A DNA stretch of 20,030 nucleotides from NCBI GenBank assembly GCA_964634885.1, contig CAZWLN010000074.1, positions 1 to 20,030 of the forward strand. Reading direction: 5' to 3'. Positions 1 through 7,748 of the stretch are shown one piece after another. The first letter of the stretch is position 1. Each line of letters begins with the position of its first letter. Source of the DNA: DAINRZ01 sp964634885. Its GTDB lineage: Bacteria > Bacteroidota > Ignavibacteria > Kapaibacteriales > UBA2268. The notes beneath the pieces were generated by a model. That model was given only the letters and a program-made list of their open reading frames with translations, made no database searches and was not told the origin of the DNA. Made by a program: the position numbers and the translations under genes.

Positions 1-2277
1 GATCTTGGTTCTCAGGTCTAAAGCAGGGCCTGTTCCTTCGCTTATGCCGACAGTGTATGATGTTGTTGTGAACTCGAATACTACGGGAGCCTCGATACCT
101 TTCCAGTAAAGGGCATCGACGGCAGACTGAACTCTTTCGAAGTTGCGGGCATTGTATGTGCTGTCAACAACATGGTTACCGGTAGTCAGCCAGGGACCTA
201 TTGTGTATGTACCTGCCATCGGGGCTATGACCGTGAAGGTATCCTGAACTATGTTGTTTTCTTCGATATAATCTTCGTTGGCATATACATTGGCTGTAAT
301 CTGGTATTGGCCTGCTTCTGTTGGTGTAAAGTAGTCATAGTACCAGTCAACGGTGTTATACTCAACTCCTGAAGGAATACCTGTTACTTTGACACCCTGT
401 ACTTTGTACACTTCGGTCAATTCGGGCAATTTCTTGATTACAAGCGATGTCGGTGCATTCGAGATGTCGCTCTTACCGTTGTTCATATAGCGTACGCGGG
501 GCCTGATCGGCCTGCCGACGCAGTTCTCAATCGGTACGTCGTTCTCGTCAATATCGCTGGGAGCCAGAACCATTTCAGCAGAAGCTTCGATTTCGGGCGT
601 GATCTTGAAATAGTGCTCGGTAGCGCCTGTCCAGGGCCAGTAGTTGTCCCACTCTTCCTGTTCGCCGGCGAGATGGACATAGGCTTTCAGGCGGTATTTA
701 CCCTCCTGTACCGTGTTCCATGAAGCAAACTCTACGTCTGTTTCATCGCCAAGTGAAAGAGCATGATCATTCCAGTATAATGAATCCCTGTGTACCTGGA
801 CATCGTTCTCATCATAAAATTCTACAATGATATAGAAATTCAGGACATTGTTCAGGCCTTTGTTGGCAACTTTGATTTTTATCGGTATAGGTTCTCCGGC
901 TGCATAAACATATTCTTTATATGATTTTGGATTAAGAATACGTTTGATCTGGAGGTTCCATTCGTTGGCAATATTTATATAGTAATTATTATCAAATGCT
1001 TTTGCATTATGTGTGATGACATCCACAATGTGGTAATAGCCGCCTGAAATATAAGGCTGGTTTGTCAGCAGGTCGAGGCAGCCGTCAGGATTGGGGGCGC
1101 CGCCGAAGGCAATATTGTCTGCTGCCGGTGCAGCAGGTGTCTTGGTTGTGAAAAATGTCTTCACATCGTTTACAAATGAATTGGTAGCGTCATATATCCT
1201 CCTGAAATTCGGGCTTACAGGATAGGATACCGGGCCGTCGATACTCCTGCGGACAGTAGCGCCGCCGGCAATATTGTTAAGTGTCATCGATGGCCTTTGG
1301 TTGTCGCCGTAACCCAGTGGATCGGTCGTTCCGTTACCGTAAACGTAGCCCCTGCGGATGTTAACGTCCGGTGTGGGAGTCTGGGCAAGAATGTTCGGGC
1401 CGTAATAGAATCGAACAGACTCTCCGATAATACCGTCAACATCCTGATTGTCCCTTACTGTTGCGTAATAGGACTGGCCGCTGCTCAACAGGTCGCCGGG
1501 CCTTCCTGCTTCCCAGCCCAGGCCGGCAGAACCGTCGCCGTTCGGGTCGAGGTTGATGTAATTATTGTAAGGCATGGAATAAGTATAATAACCCGACAAA
1601 CCGATGATTGCAGTTCGCCAGTAATAGCCATAGTTGTTCCAGGATGAGCCTACTTCGCAGCCGCCTCTGTGCAAGGGGCCGTAGCAGTATTCTATCTCAT
1701 TTGATGTTTCGTAGAGCTTTACCTGGACGTAAAAATGAGTAATGTCGCTCTGGTAGTAGGAGTATTGCGTGTACAGCCAGCCGAAGTCGGACCATTCGAA
1801 AGTGGCAACCCTGTTAGGAGCTGCTCCGGTAACAAATACTCGCATATAATAATTATAATTGAAATAATAAGCATGATTGCCCCAGAACGGGTATAGATAT
1901 GCGCCCATATACCTGTTATATGACGAATATGGTATATAGTCATACTGTACAGAATAGTACGGATAGAACGATACGTACCAATAAGAAGTTGAGGGTGCCA
2001 GCCTCAAACCACAACTGCCGCTCATAGTAGCAAACCTGCAGTTCTGCCCGTCAATATAGAAATTGAACGGCAGGCTGTATATCAGGTATGATGAAGAATA
2101 AGTATATGGCCCGGAGCTTGATTGCCAGGATGTAAGAGGCGTATAGGCCTTCGCCGAAGCTTTTACCTGGGCCGTAACTATATTGGGAGGAATGGTTTGT
2201 GCATTGGTCTCCTGCCAGGAAGAAAACAGGAAGCAAAATAAAAAAATGCTTCCGATTAGTCGTAATCTCATTTGCAT
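1..2277 (-). CDS. Large secreted surface protein, CARDB repeats plus start of beta-helix (partial, C-terminus off window)
   Basis: The minus-strand frame is open without a stop for all 759 codons from ATG 2277 to the window edge, so the C-terminus is missing. Residues 1-27 form a signal peptide ending in N-A-Q. Residues about 55-200 are extremely tyrosine-rich and run into a beta-sandwich-like stretch (residues about 151-200) with a PNR, EW, VKLYET and IEYCYG pattern that I recall from FCB surface proteins. Residues about 440-560 and 570-685 look like two CARDB-type adhesion domains. From about 688 a GTYTIG start followed by an AVDALYWKGI-type segment resembles the opening of a parallel beta-helix domain. 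I infer an exported, probably T9SS-secreted, adhesin-like or enzyme-carrying surface protein; its sorting signal would lie outside the window. A second in-frame ATG at 2271 would still give a signal peptide. No specific function is recognised. Confidence 0.85.
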   Translation of the reverse strand, partial: MQMRLRLIGSIFLFCFLFSSWQETNAQTIPPNIVTAQVKASAKAYTPLTSWQSSSGPYTYSSSYLIYSLPFNFYIDGQNCRFATMSGSCGLRLAPSTSYWYVSFYPYYSVQYDYIPYSSYNRYMGAYLYPFWGNHAYYFNYNYYMRVFVTGAAPNRVATFEWSDFGWLYTQYSYYQSDITHFYVQVKLYETSNEIEYCYGPLHRGGCEVGSSWNNYGYYWRTAIIGLSGYYTYSMPYNNYINLDPNGDGSAGLGWEAGRPGDLLSSGQSYYATVRDNQDVDGIIGESVRFYYGPNILAQTPTPDVNIRRGYVYGNGTTDPLGYGDNQRPSMTLNNIAGGATVRRSIDGPVSYPVSPNFRRIYDATNSFVNDVKTFFTTKTPAAPAADNIAFGGAPNPDGCLDLLTNQPYISGGYYHIVDVITHNAKAFDNNYYINIANEWNLQIKRILNPKSYKEYVYAAGEPIPIKIKVANKGLNNVLNFYIIVEFYDENDVQVHRDSLYWNDHALSLGDETDVEFASWNTVQEGKYRLKAYVHLAGEQEEWDNYWPWTGATEHYFKITPEIEASAEMVLAPSDIDENDVPIENCVGRPIRPRVRYMNNGKSDISNAPTSLVIKKLPELTEVYKVQGVKVTGIPSGVEYNTVDWYYDYFTPTEAGQYQITANVYANEDYIEENNIVQDTFTVIAPMAGTYTIGPWLTTGNHVVDSTYNARNFERVQSAVDALYWKGIEAPVVFEFTTTSYTVGISEGTGPALDLRTKI

Positions 2278-2997
2278 AATTGAAACCCTCAAAAGTAAAA
2301 CGTGTATTTTATTTTCATTCTATTAAATCTGTATATATTTTATATCAAAAATAATGCAATTTGACTGCATTACATTTTACAAATATACATTTTTATTCAT
2401 ATAAATAACACATGAATGTAAATTATGATTCAAAATATTTTTATTTTTTTTCATTATTCTCCTGTTCTACATTTTTTTTCATTTCTATTGATTTATCAGA
2501 TTTTAAATTGCAAAACGCTTAAAATTTGTAGCTATTAGCTTCAGTACTTGTTAAAAACCTATTTAATATTGCTGTTATGGAAAGTATTTGTAATAAGTGT
2601 CTGATAATAATACAGAAACACAACTCCATTACTCACCCACAGGTCAACTCCCGGCAGAGGAAGAACGGTACGTCAGGTCTTTCTTCTTTACATAGCAGTG
2701 GCTGAAGAAGCAGTCGGAAGGGGGATATTGATATGAAACAAATATTTTTTCCTTGACATATTGAACCATTACAAATATCATAGCACACAATTTTATTCGG
2801 ATATATGTCCAATATTCTAAATTTTGAAATTTCATGTTATAAAACACAATTAGTATGTCTTGTCAAATTAAAATAAATTCATAGCTTATTTTATATTATA
2901 ACATTTTTTTTTAAGTTGGAAATATAGTAATTTTCAAAAATGATAGCATTTATTGGTATGTTTGATATAGGTGAAAATATTCGGCAAGGGTTTATAT
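2278..2997. other. AT-rich divergent intergenic spacer
   Basis: This 720-bp spacer separates two divergently transcribed genes and must hold promoters for both, but I could not assign a convincing promoter. Most of it is very AT-rich with long T tracts (for example 2440-2480). The exception is a GC-richer island at about 2626-2725, which is a copy of an element also found at 15391-15540 and is listed separately. A 67-codon open frame on the minus strand (2847-2644) crosses this island but has no recognisable similarity or coding character. Confidence 0.7.
2585..2725 (+). repeat. Intergenic repeat element, copy A (possible structured RNA)
   Basis: This stretch aligns with 15391-15540 in the same orientation. 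Anchors in order are TCTG (2600), AATAA, CAG, CCATTAC (2626-2632), CACC, an ACTC box, CCGGC, a GG-GGAA box, GTC-GGTCTT (ending 2681), and GGCTG-five bases-GCAG (2700-2713). The 33-nt block 2600-2632 matches 15411-15443 at 23 positions without gaps by hand count. The terminal hairpin here is GGCTG/CAGTC, retaining five pairs with one G-U wobble relative to the other copy. TCACCC (2633-2638) can pair with GGGGGA (2720-2725) with one mismatch, mirroring the closing helix of copy B. The plus strand is chosen because the wobble pair works only in that sense. Function is unknown. Confidence 0.6.
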
Positions 2998-3900
2998 ATG
3001 TATAAGTTCGTAATAGTGTTGATAGTCATTGCTGCCTGTACTTCAACAGGCGCCGACTACAGCCTGGTTGACCGCTACGGGAAGAAAACGACAATCAAAC
3101 CGCTGGTACTCAATCAAAAGGAATATCTGCCCCTGAACAGGTATTACAAGGCTATTTTCCCAAACAGCTATTTCAACAGCGCTACGAACACGATTAAAAC
3201 CGGTACCAGTACAATCAGGATTACTCCGGCGACTTTCTATCTATTATATACTGCCGGCGGTTACTCCTCACCGGCACAGATGAACCTGCCGGCGCTCAGG
3301 TACTCCGGCGACCTGCTGGTGCCCCTTCGTTCGTTCTTCCTCTCCCTGAACCAGTTCCCCGGTTTCAGCGTGTCTGTCAAGGACAATGTCATCAATATGG
3401 CAGACACTGACGGCAAGGATATTCTTACTGGGGAAGTAACAGGCGGCGAATTCCAGAAAACCGATGAGCGACAGCCTGTTCTCACGAAAAAGAAGAAGCC
3501 GGTTAAAGAAACCGAAATTCAGGAACCGGAACATGAACCCGGGTACGATCAACATGAATCCCAGAATGATGAACCTGAGATTGATCACGACACTAAGAAA
3601 CCTGAACCGAAATACGGCCTGAAGAACACTGTTGATGAATCGCAGGCAACGGCGCCCGTCCTTGCCCGCTCATTCAATTTTACTTCTGCCGGTTTCGCCG
3701 ACAAACTTGACATCATCGCCGGATTGGACCAGGTTAAAAAGACTCCGCTTCAGAACAAAGAAATTCCCGGGAAACAGGAATCCCCTCAATATAAAGAAAA
3801 TATTATTGACCTCTCCTATCCTCCCAATTTATATGTTATTCCCAAAAACCTGATTAGAAAAGAACTGGAAGACATGAAAACAAAGGACGTTAAAAATTAG
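2998..3900 (+). CDS. Envelope protein with copper-amine-oxidase N-terminal-like (stalk) domain
   Basis: ATG 2998 is preferred over an in-frame GTG at 2971 because AAGGG lies seven bases upstream of it; this gives 300 residues. The N-terminus is a short hydrophobic signal with an I-A-A-C lipobox (Cys 14), so it may be a lipoprotein, although signal peptidase I cleavage near STGA is possible. The GTG start would lengthen a rather short signal. Residues about 20-135 resemble the copper amine oxidase N-terminal 'stalk' domain (short beta strands, an EYLPL-type strand, a GDLLVPLR motif followed by hydrophobic segments). This module often precedes peptidoglycan amidase domains, but no amidase catalytic domain follows. 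Instead there is a Lys/Glu/Pro-rich linker (about 155-220) and a short conserved-looking tail with YPPNLYVIPKNLIRKELE. It ends 14 nt before cstA, implying an operon. Specific function unknown. Confidence 0.75.
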   Translation: MYKFVIVLIVIAACTSTGADYSLVDRYGKKTTIKPLVLNQKEYLPLNRYYKAIFPNSYFNSATNTIKTGTSTIRITPATFYLLYTAGGYSSPAQMNLPALRYSGDLLVPLRSFFLSLNQFPGFSVSVKDNVINMADTDGKDILTGEVTGGEFQKTDERQPVLTKKKKPVKETEIQEPEHEPGYDQHESQNDEPEIDHDTKKPEPKYGLKNTVDESQATAPVLARSFNFTSAGFADKLDIIAGLDQVKKTPLQNKEIPGKQESPQYKENIIDLSYPPNLYVIPKNLIRKELEDMKTKDVKN

Positions 3901-3914
3901 ATGTTAGGTATGTT

Positions 3915-5564
3915 ATGAATTCTGTTTATTTTCTCCTATTCGGACTTGCATGGTTCGTTTTCGCTTACAACTGGTGGGGCAGTGTAATTAAGAAAAAACT
4001 CACCCACACAGACGACTCCATTCCCACTCCTTCGCAGAGGCTTAACGACGGCAAGGACTATGTTCCGACAAAACCGTCGATACTTTTCGGCCACCATTTT
4101 TCTTCAATTGCAGGCGCCGGCCCCATCGTCGGCCCAATCATCGCCTTTGCACTGTTCGGCTGGCTGCCGGCAATGATCTGGGTTGCAGTCGGTTCCGTTT
4201 TCATGGGCGCCGTACACGATTACACAGCCTTAATGGTGAGTGTGCGCAACGACGGTGTCTCTGTCGTCGAAGTGGCAGAGAAAGCTGTGTCACCCCGAAC
4301 CAGGAATATTTTCTCCGTCTTCGTTTGGCTGTCACTGGCCCTTGTACAGGCCGTTTTCACAGACCTGACGGTACAGACTTTCATCGAAGGCCCCGGCATC
4401 GTCATTCCGACATTCGGATTAATCGGCATTGCCATTATCTTTGGCCTCATGGTAAACAGGTTCAAAGTCAATAATGTAGTCGCAACGATCATCTGCCTCG
4501 TCGGCATCTTCTTTCTTATCTACTACGGTACTCAAATTCCGGTTGTCATCGATTCACCGCACGCTAAGCTGATCTGGACAATTACAATCCTCGTTTACGC
4601 TTACATTGCTTCGGTTCTGCCGGTGTGGATCCTTCTGCAACCGAGGGACTACCTTTCTATGTATATCTTAATTGCGGGAATGGTACTGGGCTTTACCGGT
4701 ATGATGTTCCTCCATCCGGAAATCAAAGCGCCGGCTTACGTATCTTTTGACAGCATCATGGGCCCGATGTTCCCCATCCTGTTCATTACAATTGCCTGCG
4801 GCGCATTCTCAGGATTCCACTCACTCGTTGCCAGCGGTACTTCGGCAAAGCAGCTGCGCAAGGAGTCCGACGGCCAGAAAGTGGCTTTCGGCGGAATGCT
4901 TACAGAAGGTTTCATGGCAATTCTTGTAATCGTAATGGTTGCCAGCATTTTCAACTGGGACAGCAATGCGGGAGGCCTCATCAATTTCCAGGAACTGTAT
5001 AAAAAAGGCCCGACAATTGTATTCGGCAACGCTTTCGGCTATGCGGTCGAAACCCTCGGAATACCGCTCAGCCAGGGCATTTCTTTCGGCATCCTCATGC
5101 TCAACGCCTTCATCCTGACAACCCTCGATACCTCAACGAGGCTCAACAGGTACATAGTCCATGAGACTCTCGGTGTACGCGTCGGCGGCATATTCAAAAA
5201 CAAGCATTTTGCCACAGCTGCCAGCGTAATTGCTGCTTTCCTCCTCATCGAGACCGGCGGTTACAGCGCTTTGTGGCATACTTTCGGCGCTGCCAACCAG
5301 TTGATCGGCTCACTGGCGCTCTTTGTAATTACGGCTTACTATCTCGAACGCAAGTCCCCGGCCCTGTTCACCTACATTCCGGCCATACTGATGCTCGTCA
5401 TCGTCGAGGTTGCCCTGATCTACAATCTTACAAATGTATATATCCCCGGAAGCAAATGGCTGCTGGCTTCAATATCCGTTGTACTCTTTGTTCTCGGCAT
5501 AATCGTGGCCTGGGATTCGACAAAGAAAATATTGGAGTTAAAAAAGAAAAACAAACAACAATAA
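3915..5564 (+). CDS. cstA: CstA-family carbon starvation transporter
   Basis: This is a 549-residue polytopic inner-membrane protein of the CstA family, whose characterised members import pyruvate (BtsT, CstA) or have been implicated in peptide uptake during carbon limitation. The family hallmark FGHHFSSIAGAGPIVGP is at residues 58-74, followed by the G-A-V-H-D-Y segment at 98-103 and an R-N-D-G loop. A conserved SGTSAKQL-like segment is in the middle. Roughly 14 or more hydrophobic segments are visible. It matches the shorter members of the family; the E. coli protein is about 700 residues. Substrate cannot be read from the sequence. No strong Shine-Dalgarno precedes ATG 3915. It follows the stalk-domain gene by 14 nt and is probably co-transcribed with it; a 70-83-bp gap separates it from the phosphoesterase gene downstream. 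Confidence 0.92.
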   Translation: MNSVYFLLFGLAWFVFAYNWWGSVIKKKLTHTDDSIPTPSQRLNDGKDYVPTKPSILFGHHFSSIAGAGPIVGPIIAFALFGWLPAMIWVAVGSVFMGAVHDYTALMVSVRNDGVSVVEVAEKAVSPRTRNIFSVFVWLSLALVQAVFTDLTVQTFIEGPGIVIPTFGLIGIAIIFGLMVNRFKVNNVVATIICLVGIFFLIYYGTQIPVVIDSPHAKLIWTITILVYAYIASVLPVWILLQPRDYLSMYILIAGMVLGFTGMMFLHPEIKAPAYVSFDSIMGPMFPILFITIACGAFSGFHSLVASGTSAKQLRKESDGQKVAFGGMLTEGFMAILVIVMVASIFNWDSNAGGLINFQELYKKGPTIVFGNAFGYAVETLGIPLSQGISFGILMLNAFILTTLDTSTRLNRYIVHETLGVRVGGIFKNKHFATAASVIAAFLLIETGGYSALWHTFGAANQLIGSLALFVITAYYLERKSPALFTYIPAILMLVIVEVALIYNLTNVYIPGSKWLLASISVVLFVLGIIVAWDSTKKILELKKKNKQQ

Positions 5565-5647
5565 TAAGCTTTAGAATTACGATTAATATTTATTAATTTT
5601 GCTTTGGGATTTATTAGATATTTGTATTAGAAATAATGATTTTCGAT

Positions 5648-6742
5648 ATGAAAAGATATTCGATTGTAATTGTGTTCTGTTTCGTGCTGCTTGCTTTGCC
5701 CGCAGTAGCAAAAGTAAAGATGCAGCCCTATCTTCAGGCTGTTACAAACAACAGCATAGTCGTAATGGCTGTGTGCGACTCTAAGGAAGATGTCACGGTC
5801 GATTACGGCAAGTCGGCAGATTACGGGAAACAGGCTGTCAGCAGCACTTACCTTAAACCGGCTGGCAAACAACGTTACGTCTTCAGGATAAAAATTGAAG
5901 GCCTGGAACCCAACACAGTTTACAATTACAAAGTGACACAAGAGGACGAACCGACAAATAATGAGACTTTCAGGACTGCCGTCAATCCCGGCACTCCCTT
6001 CAGGTTCGGCCTCTTCGGCGACTGCCGTTCCAATCCCCTTGTCCACGCAAAGGTCATCAGTGCCCTGAAGAAACTTGATCCCTGGTTCTCTCTTTACACC
6101 GGCGACATCTGTGGCGACGGCAGCAAATACGAATACTGGATGAAAGAATTTTTCATCGACGAACAACTGAACCTCATCAAGAATGTTCCGTTTTTCAACG
6201 GTGTAGGCAATCACGAAGGCACCGGGAAAAACCCGAAGGCTTTTCTCCAGGCTCCCGAGTCTCCTTCCGGCAACCAGTTCTACTATTCTTTCGAATACGG
6301 CGATGTATTCTTTCTGGTACTCAACAGCGAAGAGGACATTGCCCCCGGCAGCGAACAGTTCGAATTTGCCAGGAATGCCGTCAAGAACACAAAGAAGAAG
6401 TGGAAGGTAGCCTGCTGGCATAAGCCGGCATACTGCGCCGGCGGCCACGGCCCCAATTCCAAAATGAAGGAGTTTACCTCAAAAGTACTCGAGCCGGCCG
6501 GTTTCGACTTTGTTTTCAACGGCCACTCCCACTTTTACCAGCACAACCTGGTTAACGGCGTCAGGCACCTGATCATCGCCGGAGGTGGAGCCCCGCTCTA
6601 TGACCCCGCCAAAGACACATACACAGTCAAGTCGGCTAAGTCGTACAACTTCGGACTGGCTGAAGTAACGAAGAATTCGTTTAAAATTACTATTTACAAT
6701 GAAAACAGCCAGGTAATAGAAAAAATCGAAATTATTAAATAG
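5648..6742 (+). CDS. Secreted metallophosphoesterase, purple acid phosphatase-like
   Basis: The protein has an N-terminal signal peptide (MKRYS start, cleavage after A-V-A near residue 21), a fibronectin-like beta domain (about 23-110) containing the GLEPNTVYNYKV strand typical of purple acid phosphatase N-domains, and a calcineurin-like metallophosphoesterase domain. Metal ligands can be followed in order: GD at 124-125, GD at 152-153, GNHE at 187-190, a WHKP histidine at 258 and GHSH at 292-295. It should hydrolyse phosphomonoesters or diesters in the periplasm or outside the cell using a dinuclear metal site. The substrate is unknown. An upstream in-frame ATG at 5636 would add four residues (MIFD) that are atypical before a signal peptide, so 5648 is preferred. 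The stop lies three bases before the next gene, indicating co-transcription. Confidence 0.9.
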   Translation: MKRYSIVIVFCFVLLALPAVAKVKMQPYLQAVTNNSIVVMAVCDSKEDVTVDYGKSADYGKQAVSSTYLKPAGKQRYVFRIKIEGLEPNTVYNYKVTQEDEPTNNETFRTAVNPGTPFRFGLFGDCRSNPLVHAKVISALKKLDPWFSLYTGDICGDGSKYEYWMKEFFIDEQLNLIKNVPFFNGVGNHEGTGKNPKAFLQAPESPSGNQFYYSFEYGDVFFLVLNSEEDIAPGSEQFEFARNAVKNTKKKWKVACWHKPAYCAGGHGPNSKMKEFTSKVLEPAGFDFVFNGHSHFYQHNLVNGVRHLIIAGGGAPLYDPAKDTYTVKSAKSYNFGLAEVTKNSFKITIYNENSQVIEKIEIIK

Positions 6743-6745
6743 AAG

Positions 6746-7699
6746 ATGAGAATACCCACAATCGACGACATCCGAAAGGCACACGGCACCATCAGGAGCT
6801 TAGTGCACTGGACACCGGTAATGCGTTCCACGGCAATCAACAAAATCACCGGGAGTGAACTGTTCTTCAAATGCGAGAATTTCCAGAAAGTCGGCGCTTT
6901 CAAGTTCCGTGGTGCAAGCAATGCAGTTGCCTGCCTTACGGACGAAGAAGCTGCCCGCGGCGTGGCAACCCATTCTTCGGGCAATCATGCACAGGCTCTT
7001 GCTCTGGCAGCCTCTCTGAGAGGCATTCGCTCTTACATTGTCATGCCGGACAATTCACCCAAAGTAAAGAAAGACGCTGTCGCCGGTTACGGTGCAGAGA
7101 TTGTTTTCTGCGAACCGACACTGCAGGCAAGGGAAACAACACTCAACGAAGTCGTTGCCGGGACAGGTGCCGCTTTCATCCATCCCTACAACAACCCGAA
7201 CGTCATTGCCGGACAGGGTACAGCAGCGCTCGAACTGCTCGGAGAGACAGGCTCTCCGGACATAGTAATGGCGCCTGTCGGTGGTGGGGGTTTAATGAGC
7301 GGCACGTCGATTGCCGTAAGGGCGCTCTCACCTGCAACGCTGATAATCGGTGCAGAACCCGAAGGAGCTGACGACGCTTTCCGTTCTTTCAGGGACGGCG
7401 TCATCCATCCTTCCGTCAACCCCAAAACAATTGCCGACGGGCTTCTTACTTCGCTCGGAGACCTTACTTTCGCCGTCATCAGGCAAAACGTTCACGCCAT
7501 TCTCACCGTCAGTGAGGAGAATATTATTAAGTCTATGCGGCTCATCTGGGAGAGGATGAAAATAATCGTCGAGCCGTCGTCTGCCGTACCTCTGGGCGCT
7601 GTGCTCCAGAATCCCGAATTTTTCGCCGGGAAGCGCACCGCCATCATTCTTTCAGGTGGCAACGCAGACCTGGCAAAACTGCCCTGGCAGCAATCATAA
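6746..7699 (+). CDS. PLP-dependent serine racemase / serine-threonine (hydroxyaspartate) dehydratase
   Basis: This is a 317-residue fold-type II PLP enzyme without the C-terminal ACT domain of biosynthetic threonine deaminase. K53 in the GAFKFRGA motif is the Schiff-base lysine, VGGGG (178-182) cradles the PLP phosphate, and SGGN (303-306) contacts the pyridine ring. The SSGNH motif (77-81) carries a second serine where catabolic threonine dehydratases usually have alanine. This serine corresponds to the catalytic Ser84 of mammalian serine racemase. E204, A208 and D210 match the serine racemase divalent-metal site. These points favour serine racemase or L-threo-3-hydroxyaspartate ammonia-lyase over classical TdcB/IlvA, but the enzymes are often bifunctional. 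Products would be D-serine or pyruvate plus ammonia. It starts three bases after the phosphoesterase stop, so the two are likely one transcript. Confidence 0.9.
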   Translation: MRIPTIDDIRKAHGTIRSLVHWTPVMRSTAINKITGSELFFKCENFQKVGAFKFRGASNAVACLTDEEAARGVATHSSGNHAQALALAASLRGIRSYIVMPDNSPKVKKDAVAGYGAEIVFCEPTLQARETTLNEVVAGTGAAFIHPYNNPNVIAGQGTAALELLGETGSPDIVMAPVGGGGLMSGTSIAVRALSPATLIIGAEPEGADDAFRSFRDGVIHPSVNPKTIADGLLTSLGDLTFAVIRQNVHAILTVSEENIIKSMRLIWERMKIIVEPSSAVPLGAVLQNPEFFAGKRTAIILSGGNADLAKLPWQQS

Positions 7700-7748
7700 G
7701 ATTGGGGCCGGTGGTTGGCCGGGAACAGCTGTGGTTATTATACTGTGT

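Noticed and set aside
2644..2847. 67-codon minus-strand open frame
   Set aside because: It lies in AT-rich spacer and across the intergenic repeat, lacks a recognisable domain, and its frame is not conserved in the other copy of the repeat.
2971..2997. GTG start at 2971 for the stalk-domain gene
   Set aside because: It has no ribosome binding site at the right distance, while ATG 2998 has AAGGG seven bases upstream. It remains possible because it would lengthen a short signal peptide.
5575..5600. AT-rich palindrome ATTAAT/ATTAAT as a terminator after cstA
   Set aside because: The stem has no G or C and would be unstable; the surrounding sequence may equally be promoter DNA for the phosphoesterase gene.
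5600..5650. Bacteroidota-type promoter (TTTG and TAnnTTTG) before the phosphoesterase gene
   Set aside because: A GATATTTG and an upstream TTTG exist, but the spacing (15) and the first base do not fit the consensus well.
6871..7371. 166-codon open frame within the dehydratase gene
   Set aside because: It is an alternative-frame shadow of a well-supported PLP enzyme with no recognisable protein features.
7700..7748. Bidirectional terminator between the dehydratase and mtaB
   Set aside because: Only a 4-bp GGCC/GGCC pairing without T tracts was found.
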